Notes: generated by a model not told the origin, from the letters alone. A DNA stretch of 64,000 bases from RGIG9115 sp045649825 (GCA_045649825.1 JAZRQO010000023.1:62001-126000), one strand, 5' to 3'; shown: positions 1 through 7,129, counted from the first letter of the stretch. Numbers and translations are program-made.

Positions 1-26
1 TAATTGATGATAAGGAGGAATTTCCA

Positions 27-275
27 ATGGCTGATAAGGCACCTGAAAGACCGCAGAGAGCAAGACGTACCAAGAAAAAGGTATGTATGTTCTGCGTAGA
101 TAAGGTAGAATCAATCGACTACAAGGATACAGCTAAGCTCAGAAGATACATTTCTGAAAAGGGAAAGATTGTTCCCAGACGTATTAGCGGCAACTGCGCT
201 AAGCATCAGAGACAGCTTACAGCTGCTATCAAGAGAGCAAGAACAATAGCTCTTCTCCCCTTCGTAGCTGAATAA
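27..275 (+). CDS. rpsR: 30S ribosomal protein S18
   Basis: This 82-residue protein is S18, a small-subunit platform protein that binds 16S rRNA together with S6. The N-terminus is basic (RRTKKK), followed by a Cys-x-x-Cys pair (CMFC) as in zinc-type S18 proteins. The family-typical YKDTAKLRRYISEKGKI and RRISGNCAKHQRQL stretches follow, and the length is normal for S18. An AGGAGG ribosome-binding site lies 8 nt before the ATG. The gene starts almost at the window edge, so the usual rpsF-ssb-rpsR operon would lie upstream, outside the window. A hairpin terminator follows directly, making rpsR the last gene of its unit. Confidence 0.97.
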   Translation: MADKAPERPQRARRTKKKVCMFCVDKVESIDYKDTAKLRRYISEKGKIVPRRISGNCAKHQRQLTAAIKRARTIALLPFVAE

Positions 276-283
276 TTAAAACT

Positions 284-310
284 AAAAGCACTGCATTGCA
301 GTGCTTTTTT
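284..310 (+). terminator. Rho-independent terminator of rpsR
   Basis: The stem AGCACTGC/GCAGTGCT has a 3-nt loop and is followed by six T. It begins 9 nt after the rpsR stop codon. Confidence 0.9.
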
Positions 311-324
311 GTTTCAAAATTCAA

Positions 325-355
325 ACGTGGACAGGGGACGGTTCTCTGTCCACGT
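325..355. repeat. REP-like palindrome (GGGGACGG core)
   Basis: A 10-bp perfect stem (ACGTGGACAG/CTGTCCACGT) encloses a GGGACGGTTCT loop and is followed by GTTTTTAT. It lies between the rpsR terminator and the 3' end of trmO and may help terminate transcription. The GGGGACG core recurs at about 33.5, 41.7 and 59.6 kb, which is why it is called REP-like. Confidence 0.6.
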
Positions 356-359
356 GTTT

Positions 360-1019
360 TTATATAATTTCAATGATGGTTGCGGTTTTGTCTGCTACTT
401 TGAATTTTATTTCTTTGTCCTTGTATTTAAAGCCGTATACTCTACTTGGCTTGTGGATGTATGCAGGTCGGGGGTCCTGGGAAAGGATGCTTTCTATCTC
501 CTGTGCTTCTTGTGGAGAAAGTTTTTCCTTTAATTCTGACGGGATTATCACGTCAAGGGAATAGGAAAGGACTTTTTTGCTAAAACCGCCTGTAGCGTCG
601 TTGTGGCAGTCTGTATACGGCAGGTAAGGTTTTATGTCGTAAATTGGCGTGCCGTCCATTAAATCGCCTCCTGACACCCTTAAAACGGTCCCCTGTGCTG
701 TTTTGTCAACTGATATAAGCCGAACGGAAGAAAGCCCTATGGGATTTGGACGAAATGGTGAACGTGTGGCGAAAACGCCTACCCGCTTATTTCCGCCCAA
801 GCGGGGAGGTCTGACTGTTGGTGACCACTCTTTCTTTGATATTTCGGAAAAGCCCCATATAAGCCAGAGGTGGCTGAATTCTTCTATTCCTCTGAGTGCG
901 TCGTCATTTCTGAATTCTTCTTCAAAAACGATTGTGCCCTCTGTTTCTGTTAATCCGCTTTGCCTGGGTATGGCAAATTTATCCGGGAACGGGGTTTTTA
1001 TCCTTGCAATAATTTTCAT
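360..1019 (-). CDS. trmO: tRNA (N6-threonylcarbamoyladenosine37-N6)-methyltransferase TrmO
   Basis: The 219-residue protein belongs to the TsaA/TrmO family, which uses S-adenosylmethionine to methylate the t6A37 base of certain tRNAs. Visible family features are FPDKFAIPRQSGLTETEGTI near residues 10-30, the segment HLWLIWGFSE, RSPFRPNPIGLSSVRL near residues 85-105 (the SAM-binding signature) and a DLMDGTPIYDIKPYLPYTD block near 120-140. The C-terminal part (IHKPSRVYGFKYKD) matches full-length TsaA proteins. A GAAAGGA site precedes the ATG and a promoter lies upstream. It is a monocistronic gene convergent with rpsR. Confidence 0.93.
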   Translation of the reverse strand: MKIIARIKTPFPDKFAIPRQSGLTETEGTIVFEEEFRNDDALRGIEEFSHLWLIWGFSEISKKEWSPTVRPPRLGGNKRVGVFATRSPFRPNPIGLSSVRLISVDKTAQGTVLRVSGGDLMDGTPIYDIKPYLPYTDCHNDATGGFSKKVLSYSLDVIIPSELKEKLSPQEAQEIESILSQDPRPAYIHKPSRVYGFKYKDKEIKFKVADKTATIIEII

Positions 1020-1057
1020 GTCGTAAATCCTTTCAACAGATAAGCATGTATACGATA

Positions 1058-1086
1058 ATTCTACTATATTTTAAGATAAAATTCAA
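1058..1086 (-). promoter_or_regulatory. Promoter of trmO
   Basis: On the minus strand, TTGAAT (1086-1081) and TAGAAT (1063-1058) are separated by 17 bp, about 40 bp before the trmO start. Confidence 0.6.
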
Positions 1087-1101
1087 GTATGTGGCGGAAA
1101 A

Positions 1102-1266
1102 AAATGCACATTTTGATTTTTCCTTATAATCCCTTTAAAAAGATGAATAAATTGTGAATATTAATTATTTTAGGTGAGACAAAATAAGTGATATGAATTT
1201 CGAGTAATCGAAAAACCGCACAGGTAAGCCGTTTGACTGAATATGACACCTAAAGAAATGCACATT
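1102..1266. other. Intergenic stretch with a spaced 11-bp direct repeat
   Basis: The 260 bp between the trmO and sugar-permease promoters are AT-rich and have no plausible gene. The 11-mer AAATGCACATT occurs at 1102-1112 and again at 1256-1266 in the same orientation, 154 bp apart. It could be a regulator site or chance, and nothing else was recognised. Confidence 0.35.
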
Positions 1267-1348
1267 ATTCTAAAAAATTGCATACTTATATATTCTCAAA
1301 AAGTGCCTTTTTAAAAGATTTTAACTATATTTTCTAAGACATTCTCTA

Positions 1349-1377
1349 TTGCTAATTTGGTATGTTTGTGTTAGAAT
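1349..1377 (+). promoter_or_regulatory. Promoter of the sugar-type ABC permease operon
   Basis: TTGCTA (1349-1354) and TAGAAT (1372-1377) are separated by 17 bp. Transcription would begin near 1384, leaving a leader of about 175 nt before the first gene. Confidence 0.7.
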
Positions 1378-1387
1378 ACTATTGAAA

Positions 1388-1527
1388 ACTTATCGACTTT
1401 GTTCATTGCTTTTCGCTGATTTTCCCGAAATTGGCAAATCGCTTTATGTTCGGAAGTTTTTTCGGTCCTTCCTTCGGGATGGATGGAGCGAAAAGGCTAT
1501 TCGGCTGAATGTACAAAGTTCGATAAA
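1388..1527 (+). ncRNA. Folded leader RNA (unidentified, riboswitch-like) before permease genes
   Basis: The leader can fold into a closed multi-helix structure. P1 pairs 1390-1406 with 1509-1526 (TTATCGA/TCGATAA, CTTTGT/ACAAAG, then CAT/ATG, with one bulge and one mismatch). P2 pairs CTTTTCGCT (1409-1417) with AGCGAAAAG (1487-1495), nine perfect pairs. Inside P2 lies a hairpin 1466-1483 capped by a C(TTCG)G tetraloop. CCGAAA (1425-1430) can pair with either TTCGG at 1449-1453 or TTTCGG at 1460-1465, which exclude each other. It matches no riboswitch class that I recognise, and no terminator hairpin was seen before the ATG. Regulation is inferred from structure and position only. Confidence 0.5.
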
Positions 1528-1559
1528 ATAATATTTTAGCAGAAAAGAGTGATAGCAAA

Positions 1560-2534
1560 ATGAGTTTGAAAAAGAAAGAAAGTCAGGTTGTTGCACCGGC
1601 AGGTGTTAAAAAGAAAAATGCCTTTGTTAAAGACCTTACTCAGAACTACAACCTGTATCTTATGATGATTCCTGCTACGTTGATTATGGTGCTTTTCCAT
1701 TACTTCTCAATGTATGGTATCACAATTGCATTTAAAAAGTATGATATGTTCAGCGGCATTATGGGCAGCCCCTGGGTTGGATTTGATAACTTTGTAAAGT
1801 TCTTTAATGACCCTTACTGCCTCCGTCTTATTAAGAATACTATCTTGCTGGGCGGACAGAACTGGTTATACGGATTCTTCCCTCCGATTATCCTCGCTAT
1901 TCTTATGACAGAGCTTAACAGTATGAAGCTCAAAAAAGCTGTGCAGACAATTTCTTATCTGCCTCACTTTATTCCTGTAGTAGTTGTTGTAGGTATGATG
2001 ATGACAATTCTTGGTCCTACGGGTATTGTAAACAGAGTTCTTGTTGACAACCTCGGCCTTCTTGAAGATCCTATCCTTTTCTTCAATGAACCCGGGCTTT
2101 TCAGACCTATGTACATAATCAGTCATATATGGCAGGGTGCCGGCTGGGGTTCAATCGTTTATATGGCGGCACTTTCAGGCGTTGATCAGCAGCTTTACGA
2201 AGCAGCTTTCCTTGACGGTGCAAACAGATTTCAGAGAATCTGGCACATCAGTATTCCCGGTATTCTTCCTACAATCACAATCCTTATCATCCTTAACGTA
2301 GCTTCAATCATCAACGTTGGTTACGAAAAGGTATACCTTATGCAGAACCCGGCAACATACGATACATCAGACGTAATCAATACTTACGTTTACAGATACG
2401 GCTTCAAGGGTGTCGGCGGATCAAACTTCTCCTACACCACAGCAATCGGTTTGTTTAACAGTATAGTTGCAACACTTCTTATGGTTATTGCAAACAAGAC
2501 TGTTGATAAGCTTAATGGTACCGCATTGTGGTAA
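1560..2534 (+). CDS. Carbohydrate ABC transporter permease, LplB/YtcP-partner type
   Basis: The 324-residue integral membrane protein is the first of two permeases of a carbohydrate-uptake ABC importer (CUT1 family, LplB-like, often for oligosaccharides or uronates). About six membrane segments are visible, starting with YLMMIPATLIMVLFHYF near residue 33. The cytoplasmic EAA loop, which contacts the ATPase, is near residues 214-238 (EAAFLDGANRFQRIWHISIP). The start is the ATG behind a weak AGAGTGAT site. The second permease follows after 30 bp. No lipoprotein binding protein or ATPase is adjacent. CUT1 permeases commonly share one distant MsmX-type ATPase, but a missing binding protein is less usual. 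Substrate is unknown. Confidence 0.9.
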   Translation: MSLKKKESQVVAPAGVKKKNAFVKDLTQNYNLYLMMIPATLIMVLFHYFSMYGITIAFKKYDMFSGIMGSPWVGFDNFVKFFNDPYCLRLIKNTILLGGQNWLYGFFPPIILAILMTELNSMKLKKAVQTISYLPHFIPVVVVVGMMMTILGPTGIVNRVLVDNLGLLEDPILFFNEPGLFRPMYIISHIWQGAGWGSIVYMAALSGVDQQLYEAAFLDGANRFQRIWHISIPGILPTITILIILNVASIINVGYEKVYLMQNPATYDTSDVINTYVYRYGFKGVGGSNFSYTTAIGLFNSIVATLLMVIANKTVDKLNGTALW

Positions 2535-2564
2535 GAAATATTTATAGAATAGGAGAGTATAGAA

Positions 2565-3479
2565 ATGAAATATAAGAAAAGCATCGGCGAACTTACATTT
2601 GAATGGGCGAACGTAGTGTTTATGTGGCTCGTTATAGCAGTAATCATTCTTCCTTTCGTATATATGTTCGCGCAGTCGATAAGTGACCCCGAACAGGTTG
2701 GTCTTATGAATGTTACATTTATTCCTAAGGGAATACAGTGGAACTCTTACAAAACAGTTTTTGAAGATCCTAAAATCTGGACAGCTTTCAGAAATTCAAT
2801 AACAATGACAGTTGTGGGAACAGTTCTGGCTTTGATATTCCAGGGGCTTGCTGCATTCGCACTTTCCAGAAATACTTTCAGAGCAAGAAAGTTCTTTACA
2901 ATTATGTTTATTATAACAATGTACTTCCACGGTGGTATGATTCCCGGCTACCTCAATATGAAGAACCTCGGTCTTCTTGATACAATGTGGTCAGTTATCC
3001 TTCCTTCAACCGTTGGTATGTACAACATCATTCTTATGAGAACAAACTTCCTTTCAATACCAAGCGCACTCATTGAGTCGGCTTATATTGACGGTGCAAA
3101 TGAATGGTACATATTCTTCAAGATTGTAGTACCCCTTTCAAAGGCTATTTTCGCTACAATCGCAGTGTTCGTTGCAGTTGCTATCTGGAACAACTACTTC
3201 ACACCGCTTCTTTACCTTTCATCTCCCGAAAAGGAACCTCTTACAATCCTGCTCAGAAGAATCCTTATTTCAAACGAGCAGCTTACATCAGCCACGGATG
3301 CGGCATCAGCGGCTAGTGATGCACTTCTTACCGAAGTCGATCCCGCAACATATCAAGGTCAGCTTGAATCAATTAAGATGGCTACAGTATTTGTAACAGT
3401 AGCACCTATCCTTATTGTTTATCCGTTTGCACAGAAATACTTTGTAACCGGCGTAATGGTAGGCTCTGTTAAGGGTTAA
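2565..3479 (+). CDS. Carbohydrate ABC transporter permease, LplC/YtcP type
   Basis: The 304-residue second permease pairs with the upstream one to form the membrane channel. It has about six membrane segments (for example VVFMWLVIAVIILPFVYMFA near residue 17) and the EAA-type loop SAYIDGANEWYIFFKIVVPL near residues 170-190. The stretch around 245-265, rich in Ala/Ser/Asp, is an extracytoplasmic loop typical of YtcP proteins. A GGAGAG site precedes the ATG. A strong terminator 25 bp downstream ends the operon with only two genes, so any binding protein must be encoded elsewhere. Confidence 0.9.
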   Translation: MKYKKSIGELTFEWANVVFMWLVIAVIILPFVYMFAQSISDPEQVGLMNVTFIPKGIQWNSYKTVFEDPKIWTAFRNSITMTVVGTVLALIFQGLAAFALSRNTFRARKFFTIMFIITMYFHGGMIPGYLNMKNLGLLDTMWSVILPSTVGMYNIILMRTNFLSIPSALIESAYIDGANEWYIFFKIVVPLSKAIFATIAVFVAVAIWNNYFTPLLYLSSPEKEPLTILLRRILISNEQLTSATDAASAASDALLTEVDPATYQGQLESIKMATVFVTVAPILIVYPFAQKYFVTGVMVGSVKG

Positions 3480-3503
3480 TTTATGTGATTAAATTAAATA
3501 TCA

Positions 3504-3537
3504 AATGGAGTGTTCTGTAAGAACACTCCATTTTTTT
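3504..3537 (+). terminator. Terminator of the permease operon
   Basis: The stem ATGGAGTGTTC/GAACACTCCAT with a TGTAA loop is followed by seven T. Confidence 0.92.
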
Positions 3538-3571
3538 GCAAAAAAACAGAGCCCATTTTAAAGGGCTCTGT
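3537..3571 (-). terminator. Terminator of hydE, overlapping its stop codon
   Basis: On the minus strand, ACAGAGCCC/GGGCTCTGT is followed by a T run. The upstream arm and loop include the last hydE codons. Confidence 0.8.
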
Positions 3572-4598
3572 CACCTCTGTCTGTTACAATTTCATAGCCT
3601 GCCGCCTTAACTCGTTTTTCAAGAGCATTACGGCTTTCGGCGGCTTCTTCATTAGAGGAAAGCTTGTTTTCATATATCTGATAAAGCTTGCGTGTGCTTT
3701 TTGGTGAAAGGTTTGGCATAACAACATTTGCACCTGCCTTAAGACCAAGTTCTCTACCCTCAGGATGAAGCGTTCCTAGAGCAGTGGTGGAGGGGATAAG
3801 AAGCTTTGGGAACATAAGTCTTAAAACTGATATAAGCCTTAACGTAAGCTCCACGCTTCCGCTTTTAAAGTCCTTAAAAGGTGTGTCTTTATGATTAACA
3901 TATGGACCGATTCCCACCATATCAGGCTCCAGCTCCTGTAAAAATCTAAGGTCAGAGATTATATTTTCCATTGTTTGATACGGTGAGCCAACCATAAATC
4001 CTGAGCCTACCTGGTATCCGATTTCCTTTAGGTTAAACAGGCATTGTTTACGGGTATCAAGGCTCATGGATTCAGGATGTAATTTCCCGTAGTGAATACT
4101 GTCTGCCGTTTCGTGGCGGAGCAGAAACCTGTTTGCACCTGCATTAAAAAATGCTTTGTAGCTTTCTTTTGATTTTTCGCCGATGGATAACGTGATTGCA
4201 CAATCAGGATATGTGCTTCGGATTTCCGATACAATCGAGCAAATAAGCTCATCCGTATAGTACGGGTCCTCACCGCCCTGAAGAACAAAAGTTCTGAAGC
4301 CTAAGTCATAGCCCTCATTGCAGCAGGAGAGAATATCGTCCTTTGTCAGCCTGTATCGTTCAGCATTTTTATTACCGCATCGTATTCCGCAGTAATAGCA
4401 ATTGTTTTTGCAGTAGTTTGTAAATTCTATAAGCCCTCTTATATAAACCTTATTCCCGTAAACGGACCGTCTTACTTCGTCGGCACGTTCAAACAAATAT
4501 TCGTCACATCTGCCGTCGGTGAGTATGGTGTTCAGTCCGTGGTCTGAAAGATTGCATGTGAGAGCCAGCTCATCTATATATTTTTTCAAGTTATTCAT
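3558..4598 (-). CDS. hydE: [FeFe] hydrogenase H-cluster radical SAM maturase HydE
   Basis: This radical SAM enzyme acts in assembly of the dithiolate bridge of the [FeFe]-hydrogenase H-cluster, with HydG and HydF. The SAM-binding CxxxCxxC motif is CKNNCYYC near residues 63-70, preceded by VYIRGLIEFTNY, a HydE/PylB-type signature. A second landmark is FVLQGGEDPYYTD. No C-terminal Cys cluster like the accessory one of Thermotoga HydE is seen. Two ATGs are possible. The second (4598) is spaced better from the GGGGAAGG site, and the first (4607) would add three residues. It is monocistronic with its own promoter, and neither hydF, hydG nor a hydrogenase gene is nearby. Confidence 0.93.
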   Translation of the reverse strand: MNNLKKYIDELALTCNLSDHGLNTILTDGRCDEYLFERADEVRRSVYGNKVYIRGLIEFTNYCKNNCYYCGIRCGNKNAERYRLTKDDILSCCNEGYDLGFRTFVLQGGEDPYYTDELICSIVSEIRSTYPDCAITLSIGEKSKESYKAFFNAGANRFLLRHETADSIHYGKLHPESMSLDTRKQCLFNLKEIGYQVGSGFMVGSPYQTMENIISDLRFLQELEPDMVGIGPYVNHKDTPFKDFKSGSVELTLRLISVLRLMFPKLLIPSTTALGTLHPEGRELGLKAGANVVMPNLSPKSTRKLYQIYENKLSSNEEAAESRNALEKRVKAAGYEIVTDRGDRAL

Positions 4599-4619
4599 AC
4601 CAATCATTCCTTCCCCTTT

Positions 4620-4648
4620 ATTATATCTGTTTGGCCTCGGTTTGTCAA
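4620..4648 (-). promoter_or_regulatory. Promoter of hydE
   Basis: On the minus strand, TTGACA (4648-4643) and TATAAT (4625-4620) are 17 bp apart, both perfect consensus hexamers. Confidence 0.85.
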
Positions 4649-4682
4649 TATTGTAATGTATAATCGGGAAGTAAGTGCTGTT

Positions 4683-5267
4683 TTAAATTATCTCGTCGTC
4701 AAACAGTCCGTGTCTTGAACAGAGCATGTATAGCTTTCCGCCTCTTAAGTGAGGGAATGTCGTACAAAACGGTGCGTTTTTAGGCGGTACAATTGTCATG
4801 ACGGATTCATCCGTAACGTAAGCCACAAACTTAATATAATGATTGTCGTCCATGGGATGGTATGTGGAAACTGTTATTTGTTCGCAATCAAGGGAGCTTT
4901 GGTAATAGAGATAGTGGTCGTAATTTCCCGGGCTTGATTGCATAGGATATAAAATCTTGTCACAGCATTTATGATAGGCTTTTGAAAAACTCCAGGATAC
5001 ATTTCCGCAAACGGGGCAATGAAAAAATCTGATATTTGTACGGTTTGAAAGTGATGATATATATTCCGTAAAGAAAAAATTTCTGTCAATTTTGAGTTCC
5101 TTCACAATACTTGAAACCATCTCTGCAGGCACACAATTTTTCTTTCGTTCCCAGTTGGAAATGGTTTTAGACGTGGTGTGAAGTATTTGTGCAAGCTCTT
5201 TTTGAGTAAGCCCCTTAGCTTTTCTGACTTTATATATTATTTCGTTTATTTCATATGATTTGTCCAA
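4683..5267 (-). CDS. XRE-family regulator with C-terminal zinc-ribbon-like domain
   Basis: The 194-residue protein has an N-terminal Cro/C1-type helix-turn-helix (residues about 8-62, KAKGLTQKELAQILHTTSKT followed by ISNWERKKN). The C-terminal part contains HCPVCGNVSW near residue 80 and later C and H residues (HKCCDKI, PFCTTFPH), suggesting metal binding. The start is TTG at 5267 behind a weak GGGGG site, because no in-frame ATG gives the complete first helix. It lies 26 bp downstream of another HTH gene on the same strand and probably shares its transcript. The regulated genes are unknown. Confidence 0.75.
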   Translation of the reverse strand: MDKSYEINEIIYKVRKAKGLTQKELAQILHTTSKTISNWERKKNCVPAEMVSSIVKELKIDRNFFFTEYISSLSNRTNIRFFHCPVCGNVSWSFSKAYHKCCDKILYPMQSSPGNYDHYLYYQSSLDCEQITVSTYHPMDDNHYIKFVAYVTDESVMTIVPPKNAPFCTTFPHLRGGKLYMLCSRHGLFDDEII

Positions 5268-5293
5268 ATGATTATGCCCCCGGATGAGTGGAT

Positions 5294-5536
5294 TTAGTTT
5301 TCTTCAATGTCAATAAGCTTTGAAGCTTTTATACCAAGAACCTTAGCTATGGTAAAAAGTGATTTTATTGACGGACAGTATGGAATATTGGGACTTTCAA
5401 GCTGACCTATATAGGAAAGAGTAAAGCCGGTATGTTCCGCTAGCTCTGCCTGTGTCATACCTGCTTTTCTTCTGTAATAACCTATTTTTATACCAATATC
5501 CAACAAAATCCCATTGTATTCTTTTTCATTTAACAT
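5294..5536 (-). CDS. Small XRE-family helix-turn-helix regulator
   Basis: This 80-residue protein is essentially one Cro/C1-type domain: IGYYRRKAGMTQAELAEHTG then FTLSYIGQLESPN, with a short tail (TIAKVLGIKASKLIDIEEN). Such stand-alone domains bind DNA as dimers. It precedes a second XRE gene by 26 bp, and the two likely form one small regulatory operon. The ribosome-binding site (AGGAATG) is modest. Nothing in the sequence shows its target. Confidence 0.8.
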   Translation of the reverse strand: MLNEKEYNGILLDIGIKIGYYRRKAGMTQAELAEHTGFTLSYIGQLESPNIPYCPSIKSLFTIAKVLGIKASKLIDIEEN

Positions 5537-5830
5537 AATATCATTCCTATATATAACTTAGATTATAAATATTATATACTAAAAACCATTATATTAAAAT
5601 CCAATAACATTGAATAAATATTAATTATAAATGAGTAAATATAATCTTTATTTATTAACTGATATTTGTATTTAAGTATTAAAATTAATTGATATAGCAC
5701 AAAATAGAGAGCCTTCGGATAAGAATCTGAAGGCTCATAGTTTACTAAGCTATTCATATTTGTAATTGTGGTTTATTGTTTTAGGCTTTTAATGAATAAT
5801 GAATATTGAATAATGAAAAATGAATAATAC
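5537..5830. other. AT-rich intergenic region with one hairpin
   Basis: No convincing gene is present; a short open frame here is very AT-rich and has no ribosome-binding site. One imperfect hairpin (GAGCCTTC near 5709 with GAAGGCTC ending near 5736) could terminate a transcript. From about 5790 the sequence degenerates into repeats of AATGAATAATG, a low-complexity filler also seen near 26.9 and 34.7 kb. Confidence 0.5.
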
Positions 5831-5869
5831 CAAAAGAAAAGAACACCCTCAAGGTGTTCTTTTCTTTTG
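5831..5869 (-). terminator. Terminator of tRNA-Ser
   Basis: Two perfect 17-bp arms (CAAAAGAAAAGAACACC and its complement) flank a CTCAA loop. On the minus strand the distal arm provides the T-rich tail directly after the tRNA. Confidence 0.9.
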
Positions 5870-5871
5870 GA

Positions 5872-5955
5872 GGAGAGAGTGGGATTCGAACCCACGGACG
5901 CTCGCACGTCACCGGTTTTCAAGACCGGCTCTTTCAACCGCTCAGACATCTCTCC
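5872..5955 (-). tRNA. tRNA-Ser (anticodon TGA)
   Basis: This 84-nt class II tRNA has acceptor arms GGAGAGA/TCTCTCC. The anticodon loop CTTGAAA is flanked by CCGGT/ACCGG, and there are a long variable arm and a GGTTCGAATCC T-loop. No CCA is encoded. It has its own promoter and terminator. Confidence 0.97.
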
Positions 5956-5971
5956 GTAGTCAACGATAGGT

Positions 5972-6000
5972 ATTATAACATATGTTTTAAGAATTGTCAA
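5972..6000 (-). promoter_or_regulatory. Promoter of tRNA-Ser
   Basis: On the minus strand, TTGACA (6000-5995) and TATAAT (5977-5972) are 17 bp apart, about 17 bp before the tRNA. Confidence 0.88.
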
Positions 6001-6039
6001 TACTTTTTTTAAAAAAAATAATATTTTTCTGTTTTACAG

Positions 6040-6068
6040 TTGACAAAAGCTGTAAACCGTGGTATAAT
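6040..6068 (+). promoter_or_regulatory. Promoter of tRNA-Leu
   Basis: TTGACA (6040-6045) and TATAAT (6063-6068) are 17 bp apart. Its predicted start near 6075 is 35 bp before the partial tRNA copy but about 166 bp before the intact tRNA. Confidence 0.88.
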
Positions 6069-6109
6069 GTAATCCGCGTTATGAATTAATAATTTTTAAT
6101 TTAATACCT

Positions 6110-6126
6110 GCACCTGTGGCGGAATT
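6110..6126 (+). pseudogene. Duplicated 5' end of tRNA-Leu
   Basis: GCACCTGTGGCGGAATT is identical to the first 17 nt of the intact tRNA-Leu at 6241-6257. The copy stops in the D-arm, so no tRNA could form from it. It lies at a normal promoter-to-tRNA distance, suggesting that this was the original tRNA start. Confidence 0.8.
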
Positions 6127-6240
6127 TAAGTGACATTCGAAAACTTGTTTTCGTCAATGGAACTTATGCAAGTGAGCGAAGCGAATCGTAGGCAGACTTG
6201 TCTGACAGTTTCGCTTATACAAACCACAATATAATAACAC
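6127..6240. repeat. 114-bp hairpin-rich insert between tRNA-Leu 5' copies
   Basis: The insert separates the two 17-bp tRNA copies. It contains small hairpins: CGAAAAC-TT-GTTTTCG, CAGAC-TT-GTCTG, and an outer AAGCGAA/TTTCGCTT pairing. It has no coding capacity. The same short-loop hairpin style occurs in the repeats further along the window, but no sequence match was found. Confidence 0.5.
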
Positions 6241-6324
6241 GCACCTGTGGCGGAATTGGCAGACGCGCTAGACTTAGGATCTAGTGTCCCCGACGTGAAG
6301 GTTCAAGTCCTTTCAGGTGCACCA
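6241..6324 (+). tRNA. tRNA-Leu (anticodon TAG)
   Basis: This 84-nt class II tRNA has acceptor arms GCACCTG/CAGGTGC, an encoded ACCA end, the anticodon loop CTTAGGA within CTAGA/TCTAG, and a GGTTCAAGTCC T-arm. Confidence 0.97.
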
Positions 6325-6325
6325 C

Positions 6326-6363
6326 AAAAAAGCAGTTGCGTTAACAGTGCAACTGCTTTTTTG
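6326..6363 (+). terminator. Terminator of tRNA-Leu
   Basis: The stem AGCAGTTGC/GCAACTGCT is preceded by A residues and followed by six T. Confidence 0.92.
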
Positions 6364-6371
6364 TTAAAACT

Positions 6372-6983
6372 TTAATTGTCTTTTATTTCCTCAAAGTCTA
6401 CTGCACCGTGCTTACACAGAGGACAGATAAAGTCCTCGGGTAGGGGATGCCCTTCATAAACATAGCCGCATATTTTACAAACATAGCCTTTGGCTTTAGG
6501 AGCTTGTGGCTTTGGTTTGGTGTTCTTGTGGTAATAACTGTAGGTTATGGACTCTGCATCCGATACAACTGCTGATTCGGTTACGGAGCATATAAACATT
6601 CCGTGAGTACCCAGGTCCACATACTCGTCAACGCTAAGCGACATATATGCATTTATAAATTCAGAAAGATAAGTAAGTCCGTTTTCGGAGCGTTTTGAGG
6701 TAAGCCCTTCAAATTTATTGGTATCGCGTCCGCTTGCAAATCCAAATCTTTCAAACACTGAAAAAGGCACATCAACTGTAAGGCAGTTTACGTTCATTTT
6801 ACCCGTGTTTTTAATTGTATCGTGAGAATAATTTGCTTTGTTAACTGTAACTGCAACCCGAAGCGGCGTATCTGTTATCTGGATAACAGTATTAACAATA
6901 AATCCGTTATCCTTTACCCCGTCATTTGTTGTAACAACGTAAAGGCCGTATCCGATTTTAAATAAAGCTGTAAGGTCAATCAT
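6372..6983 (-). CDS. Flavin reductase-rubredoxin fusion (Hrb-like)
   Basis: The 203-residue protein joins an FMN-binding flavin-reductase-like domain (residues about 1-150, with GYGLYVVTTNDG and NGFIVNTVIQITDTPLRVAV) to a C-terminal rubredoxin. The rubredoxin shows both iron-binding motifs: CKICGYVYEG and CPLCKHG. Such high-molecular-weight rubredoxins pass electrons to flavodiiron proteins for O2 or NO reduction in anaerobes. The ATG at 6983 follows a GGAGGT site (spacing 8), while the ATG 15 nt upstream overlaps that site and is unlikely. The gene is divergent from the O-antigen-ligase-like gene. The partner flavodiiron protein is not in the window. Confidence 0.9.
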   Translation of the reverse strand: MIDLTALFKIGYGLYVVTTNDGVKDNGFIVNTVIQITDTPLRVAVTVNKANYSHDTIKNTGKMNVNCLTVDVPFSVFERFGFASGRDTNKFEGLTSKRSENGLTYLSEFINAYMSLSVDEYVDLGTHGMFICSVTESAVVSDAESITYSYYHKNTKPKPQAPKAKGYVCKICGYVYEGHPLPEDFICPLCKHGAVDFEEIKDN

Positions 6984-7014
6984 AATTACTACCTCCATAA
7001 TTTGTTTTGTAATA

Positions 7015-7043
7015 ATTATATCTTAATAATATTTAAAAGTCAA
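7015..7043 (-). promoter_or_regulatory. Promoter of the flavin reductase-rubredoxin gene
   Basis: On the minus strand, TTGACT (7043-7038) and TATAAT (7020-7015) are 17 bp apart. Confidence 0.75.
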
Positions 7044-7052
7044 TATTTGTAA

Positions 7053-7081
7053 TTGACTTATATCAACTTTTATGGTAAAAT
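7053..7081 (+). promoter_or_regulatory. Promoter of the O-antigen-ligase-like gene
   Basis: TTGACT (7053-7058) and TAAAAT (7076-7081) are 17 bp apart, and it is divergent from the neighbouring promoter. Confidence 0.7.
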
Positions 7082-7129
7082 TATCTTTATACAAATCCAA
7101 AAAAAGGATTATGTCTGAAAGGATTAAAT

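Noticed and set aside
1349..1531. 60-codon open frame before the sugar permeases
   Set aside because: It begins in the -35 box of the promoter, has no ribosome-binding site, and covers the structured leader RNA. The open frame is incidental.
5572..5757. 61-codon open frame on the minus strand
   Set aside because: It is extremely AT-rich (Ile/Tyr/Asn), lacks a ribosome site and overlaps a probable terminator hairpin.
6127..6240. Second complete tRNA at 6110
   Set aside because: Only the first 17 nt match tRNA-Leu. The anticodon arm, T arm and 3' acceptor are absent.
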